Shown here: positions 34,159 to 37,920 of the stretch, piece after piece
How positions within the stretch are numbered: position 1 is the stretch's first letter
Layout: every line of letters begins with the position of its first letter
NCBI GenBank assembly: GCA_021818005.1
Contig: JAKAFI010000003.1
Location: 1 to 37,920, forward strand
Reading direction: 5' to 3'
Source of the DNA: Acidobacteriota bacterium
GTDB lineage: Bacteria; Acidobacteriota; Thermoanaerobaculia; Thermoanaerobaculales; Thermoanaerobaculaceae
DNA length: 37,920 nt
Made by a program: the position numbers and the translations under genes
Notes under the pieces: model-generated
What the model was told of the DNA's origin: nothing
Database searches by the model: none
What the model saw: only the letters and a program-made list of their open reading frames with translations

Positions 34159-35178
34159 ATGAGCAACTCTCCGAACGCCGCGACGATCCTCCCACCCGCG
34201 CCCGCCGCGCCCCCGGCGCCGAAGTCCGACCTCCAGGCCGCCGTGGCGGCCATGCAGGCCTCGATGGCCGCCGGAGCAGCCGCGGAGGCCGCCGGGGACG
34301 GCAAGGCCGCATTGCCCGGTGAGCCGCCCCCAGCCAAGCCGCCCGCTCCCGCGGTGCCGCCAGCCGATCCGAGCCGACCGCCCGCGCCGACCGAGGGCGC
34401 AGACGACCGCTACACGCGGCTCTACGCCTCGTTCTCGGAGACCGAGCGGCAGCTCCAGGAGCTCCGCAGGGTCAACGCCGAGCTCCAGGGCCGGGCCCTC
34501 GACTCGACCGCCCTCGAGGCCCTCCCGGTCGCCGAGCGGCTCAAGCGCGTGGGTCTGACCACCGAGCAGGTCTTCGACGCCTGGACCGCCGACCTCGCCA
34601 CCGCGCCCGCGAGCCAGCAGCCCGCCGGGCAGCCCGCCGCGCCCGATCCCGTGCTCCAGCGCCTCGAGGCGCTCCAGGCCGAGATCGCGAGCCTCAAGGA
34701 AGGAAGCGCCGAGGCGGCCAAGCGGCAGGAGCGCGCGCAGCTCGAGGCCACCGCGACCTCGGTGATCCTCGCCGAGGCGAAGAAGGCCGAGACGGTGTAC
34801 CCCTACTTCAATCGGCTGCAGCAAGCCGATTACCGCGACGAGCACGGACGGACCCCGGCGCAGCTCGCGATCGTCGTCGGCGAGCAGATGATGCACATGA
34901 CCGGCGGCGTGCGCCCGACCTTCGAGCAGGTGCTCGGAGCCGTCGAGGATCACTACCGCCAGCGCGCCCAGCTGTGGGCGCCGCAGAGCACTACCCCGCC
35001 GGGCACACCGGCGGCACCGCAGACGCAACAGACGCAGACGCAACCGGCCGCACCGGCCGCGAGCCCCGGGGGGGACACTCCCGAGCCTCGCGATCTCACG
35101 CCCGACGAGGCGAAGAAAGAAGCAGTGCGGATCCTCCGGCAGAGGCTGGAGGCCCGCGAACGAGGCGCAGGCCAGTAG
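34159..35178 (+). CDS. Scaffolding protein
   Basis: Pro/Ala-rich then acidic coiled coil; between portal and capsid. Confidence 0.65.
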   Translation: MSNSPNAATILPPAPAAPPAPKSDLQAAVAAMQASMAAGAAAEAAGDGKAALPGEPPPAKPPAPAVPPADPSRPPAPTEGADDRYTRLYASFSETERQLQELRRVNAELQGRALDSTALEALPVAERLKRVGLTTEQVFDAWTADLATAPASQQPAGQPAAPDPVLQRLEALQAEIASLKEGSAEAAKRQERAQLEATATSVILAEAKKAETVYPYFNRLQQADYRDEHGRTPAQLAIVVGEQMMHMTGGVRPTFEQVLGAVEDHYRQRAQLWAPQSTTPPGTPAAPQTQQTQTQPAAPAASPGGDTPEPRDLTPDEAKKEAVRILRQRLEARERGAGQ

Positions 35179-35184
35179 CTCTAC

Positions 35185-35251
35185 GAGCAACCTCCGCTAG
35201 GCGCGACACAGCAGGGCCAGCACCTCCAGACCGTTCAAACGGAGGTTGCTC
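35185..35251 (+). promoter_or_regulatory. Perfect 12-bp stem enclosing the capsid-gene Shine-Dalgarno
   Basis: gagcaacctccg 35185-35196 pairs with cggaggttgctc 35240-35251; ATG at 35254. Confidence 0.6.
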
Positions 35252-35253
35252 AC

Positions 35254-36468
35254 ATGTCCGCCATCACCGCCGCCGATATCGCGGCCGCACTCAAGCCGAT
35301 GTACGGCAGCCAGGGGCAGAAGTCCCTGGTGTTCGACAAGAAGGCCCGCCCGTTCCTCTCGATGCTCAAGACCGTCGAGGAGTTCGAGGGGCAGTACTAC
35401 CCGCTGCCGGTGCTGTACGAGGACACCCTCGGCGGCTCGAACACCTTCACGACCGCGCAGACGAACGTGGGCGCGCCCGGGATGGAGGTGTTCCAGGTCG
35501 ACCCGACCTCGAACTACTACCGGATCGTCCAGATCTCGACGCAGGCGCTTCGGCGCGCGAAGAGCTCGCTCGGCAGCTTCATCACGCAGACGAAGCTCAA
35601 GTACGACTCGGCGCTCAACGGTCTCGCGAACGACATCGAGACCTCGCTCTTCCGGAGCTCCGACGGGCACCTCGCCACGATCAGCGGCGCGCCGGCCGCG
35701 GGCGTGGTCACGCTCTCGAACGCGGGCGACGCGAAGCTCTTCGCGATCGGCGAGAAGCTCGTGTGCGCCAACTCGATCACCGCCGCGCTCCACACCGGAG
35801 AGGTCGGGACCGTCACCGCCACCGACCCGGTCGCCGGCACGATCACGGTCAGCGGCACGATCACCAACTGGGGCGACACCGACGTGATCTTCCGCCAGGG
35901 CGATTACGTCAGCGCCTCCGACACGCTGCACCTCCACGGGCTCGCCGACTGGATCCCGACCTCGCTCGAGAGCGGGACCTTTATGGGCGTCACCCGCACC
36001 GGGAAGCGCGAGAAGCTCGCCGGGATGTACTTCTCGGACGGCTCGCTCACGGACATCGAGTACTCGATGTTCACGGCGCTCTGCCAGATGGGCGACAGGT
36101 CGGCCGCCCCGGTCGACAAGATCCTGACCGACTACACGCTGTGGGGCCTGCTCGCGAAGGAGCTCGGGATCGAGGTCACGCGCGACCCGCGCGACGGCGA
36201 CGCCGGCATGACCCGGATCGGCATCGCGCACCCGAACGGCGTCGCGGAGGTCGTGCCCTGCACCAAGTGCCAGCCCAACACGGCGTGGCCGCTCACCAGC
36301 GAGGACTGGGTCCTCGTGTCGCTCGGCCCCGCCGCCGGCATCTTCGACGACGACGGCCAGCTCGCGCAGCGGATCAGCAACGCGGACGGGATCGAGACCC
36401 GCGCCGTCGGGTTCCCCGAGCTCGGCTGCTCGGCCCCGGTGCGCTCGGGCCGGATCGCGTTCAGCTAG
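35254..36468 (+). CDS. Major capsid protein
   Basis: 404 aa after scaffold; MSAITAADIAAALKPMYGSQGQKSLVFDKKARPFLSML...GLANDIETSLFRSSDG. Confidence 0.75.
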   Translation: MSAITAADIAAALKPMYGSQGQKSLVFDKKARPFLSMLKTVEEFEGQYYPLPVLYEDTLGGSNTFTTAQTNVGAPGMEVFQVDPTSNYYRIVQISTQALRRAKSSLGSFITQTKLKYDSALNGLANDIETSLFRSSDGHLATISGAPAAGVVTLSNAGDAKLFAIGEKLVCANSITAALHTGEVGTVTATDPVAGTITVSGTITNWGDTDVIFRQGDYVSASDTLHLHGLADWIPTSLESGTFMGVTRTGKREKLAGMYFSDGSLTDIEYSMFTALCQMGDRSAAPVDKILTDYTLWGLLAKELGIEVTRDPRDGDAGMTRIGIAHPNGVAEVVPCTKCQPNTAWPLTSEDWVLVSLGPAAGIFDDDGQLAQRISNADGIETRAVGFPELGCSAPVRSGRIAFS

Positions 36469-36482
36469 GAAGTAGAAGCACC

Positions 36483-36515
36483 GGCCTCGGGGGGCTGTTG
36501 CAGTCGCCCGAGGCC
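36483..36515 (+). terminator. Strong hairpin downstream of the capsid gene (terminator/attenuator-like, no T tract)
   Basis: ggcctcggg 36483-36491 / cccgaggcc 36507-36515; second hairpin gcggc-ttgag-gccgc 36523-36537. Confidence 0.45.
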
Positions 36516-36555
36516 ACCAGACGCGGCTTGAGGCCGCACGACAAGGAGACGGATC

Positions 36556-37002
36556 ATGCCGCAGGGCACCCCGAAGAAGATCAGCAAGCAGGTTACCACC
36601 AAGCTCGCCAACGGCATGTTCGGCGGGAACTTCAAGATCGTTCAGTGGGAGGAGGAGGTCACCATCGCCGCCGCCGCGTACACCGACAGCTCGGCCAACT
36701 TCCCGGCCTACTGCCTCCCGCTCTCCTGCACCGCCCGGGTCAAGACGGCGATCGCGGGTGGCTCGACGGCGACCGTGTTCAACGTCGGGATCAGCGGCAA
36801 CACGAACAAGTTCACCCCGACCACCACCGTCGGCGTCGCCGCGGGGAGCACCGGCGGCGGGCTGGCCGCGGACCACACCCTCGTCGGCTCGAGCGCGATC
36901 GCGGTGCGCCTGACCCCAGATCAGACCCCGGCGACGGGCAAGGTGATCCTGCACGGGGTCTACATGCTCGCCGTCGCCCCCACCTCTTCCGTCAAGAAGT
37001 AG
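36556..37002 (+). CDS. Minor structural / decoration-like protein
   Basis: 148 aa beta-rich, immediately after the capsid gene. Confidence 0.5.
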   Translation: MPQGTPKKISKQVTTKLANGMFGGNFKIVQWEEEVTIAAAAYTDSSANFPAYCLPLSCTARVKTAIAGGSTATVFNVGISGNTNKFTPTTTVGVAAGSTGGGLAADHTLVGSSAIAVRLTPDQTPATGKVILHGVYMLAVAPTSSVKK

Positions 37003-37011
37003 GAGGCGACC

Positions 37012-37233
37012 GTGGACGCGAAGACCCCGACCGGCGACGACTTCGCCGCGAGCATCGCGAAGAAGGCGCTTCAGAAGCCCGACGAGAACCCCGACGAGAC
37101 CGCGGCCGCGCTCGGGCGCGAGCTCCTTGGCGTGCTCGACAAGAAGGATCCGGCCGCGCTCGGGCGGCTCTTCGCGTCGCAGGTCAAGATCGCCGTGGCC
37201 GAGGCCATGAAGGGGTCGCGCGGTGGCCGCTAG
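37012..37233 (+). CDS. Small structural-module protein
   Basis: 73 aa, GTG start; overlaps the adaptor start. Confidence 0.45.
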   Translation: MDAKTPTGDDFAASIAKKALQKPDENPDETAAALGRELLGVLDKKDPAALGRLFASQVKIAVAEAMKGSRGGR

Positions 37234-37920
37234 CGTCAGCGGAACCACGCTGATCGGTCGCATCCGCGACCTCGGCGGCTATCGCGATCCGTTCATCACG
37301 GACACGATGCTGCTCGGCTGGGTCAACGACTCCCTCGCGCAGCTCTGGGAGATCGTGATCAAGCACGATCCTGGCCGGGTGCTCTCCGCGGCGAACGTCT
37401 CGGTGGTCTCCGGGACCGCCGCCTACAACCTCGCCTCCGACTTCTATCGCATCAAGGGTGTCGCCGTCGCCGACGACGCCTCGCCGGACGGATGGACGAC
37501 GCTCGAGCGCTACATGTGGCCCGAGCGCCACGGCGGGGCCTTCGGGGCCGACAAGCTATCGGCGCGCTGGGACGTGCAGCAGGGTCAGCTCTGGATCTGG
37601 CCCAAACCGGAGTGGTCTGCCTCGGTGCGCGTGGAGTACTTCCCGACGGCGCCGCAGCTCGCGACCGCGGCGGGGACCTTCGACTCGATCAACTACTGGA
37701 CCGAGTGGGTGGTCTTCGACGTGCTCGTGAAGTGTGCTCTCAAGGCCGAGGACGACGCGAAGGGCTGGGCGATCGAGCGCGATCGGCGGGAAGCGCTGAT
37801 CCGCGGCTCCACGCCGCAGGTCAACGGCGGCGGCCCCAAGACGATGGTCTCGATCTACGACCGGAGCGGAAGCCGGCGTCGGAGGCTGCGCTGGTGAGGC
37901 CGCCGATCTCCAGTCGCGAT
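37212..37920. repeat. Right copy of the 709-bp terminal direct repeat
   Basis: See left copy; sequence runs through the end of the adaptor gene into the start of the CXXX gene, then the contig stops. Confidence 0.95.
37223..37897 (+). CDS. Head-tail connector / gp11-like adaptor, allele B
   Basis: About 20 of 224 residues differ from 12..686 by manual count. Confidence 0.6.
   Translation: MAASVSGTTLIGRIRDLGGYRDPFITDTMLLGWVNDSLAQLWEIVIKHDPGRVLSAANVSVVSGTAAYNLASDFYRIKGVAVADDASPDGWTTLERYMWPERHGGAFGADKLSARWDVQQGQLWIWPKPEWSASVRVEYFPTAPQLATAAGTFDSINYWTEWVVFDVLVKCALKAEDDAKGWAIERDRREALIRGSTPQVNGGGPKTMVSIYDRSGSRRRRLRW

Noticed and set aside
30624-34337. 1237-aa minus-strand ORF
   Set aside because: Antisense shadow of TerL/portal coding in GC-rich DNA; no recognisable domain and the + strand frames are clearly coding.
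34974-37263. 759-aa + ORF and 688-aa - ORF over the capsid gene
   Set aside because: Out-of-frame shadows with Arg/Gly/Asp/His-rich low-information sequence; capsid and neighbours explain the region.
1-37920. tRNA and rRNA genes
   Set aside because: None recognised by eye; tRNAscan-SE or ARAGORN would be needed to exclude them.

Overview
This window looks like an essentially complete, GC-rich, T7-like (podovirus-type) phage genome. A 709-bp near-identical direct repeat sits exactly at the two contig ends, implying a unit of about 37.2 kb. Late genes run on the + strand (about 26.95 kb to the end, continuing 12..14314): TerS-like, glycosyltransferase-like, GroES-like, GNAT, TerL, portal, scaffold, capsid, gp11-like adaptor, gp12-like nozzle, gp13-like GNAT, gp14/15/16-like internal virion proteins, LamG-type fibre and a lysis cassette with transglycosylase. 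Early/replication genes run on the - strand (14298..26797): DnaC-like ATPase, DUF1376-like initiator, N6-adenine methyltransferase, nuclease, DnaQ-like exonuclease, SSAP-like protein and an amidase endolysin. The standout is a translationally coupled two-gene cassette between the gp11-like adaptor and gp12-like nozzle genes. It encodes a 383-aa protein with a virion-type beta domain followed by about 62 cysteines in a near-continuous C-X3-C array, and then a radical SAM/SPASM maturase. This looks like a phage-encoded RiPP-type system that modifies a virion protein. Other points of interest: a possible iteron origin inside the initiator gene, a symmetric divergent promoter predicted to give two leaderless mRNAs around an RHH regulator, a lower-GC island bounded by 129-bp exact repeats, a Cys-rich lipoprotein with four CX3C pairs, and an RBS-sequestering stem before the capsid gene.
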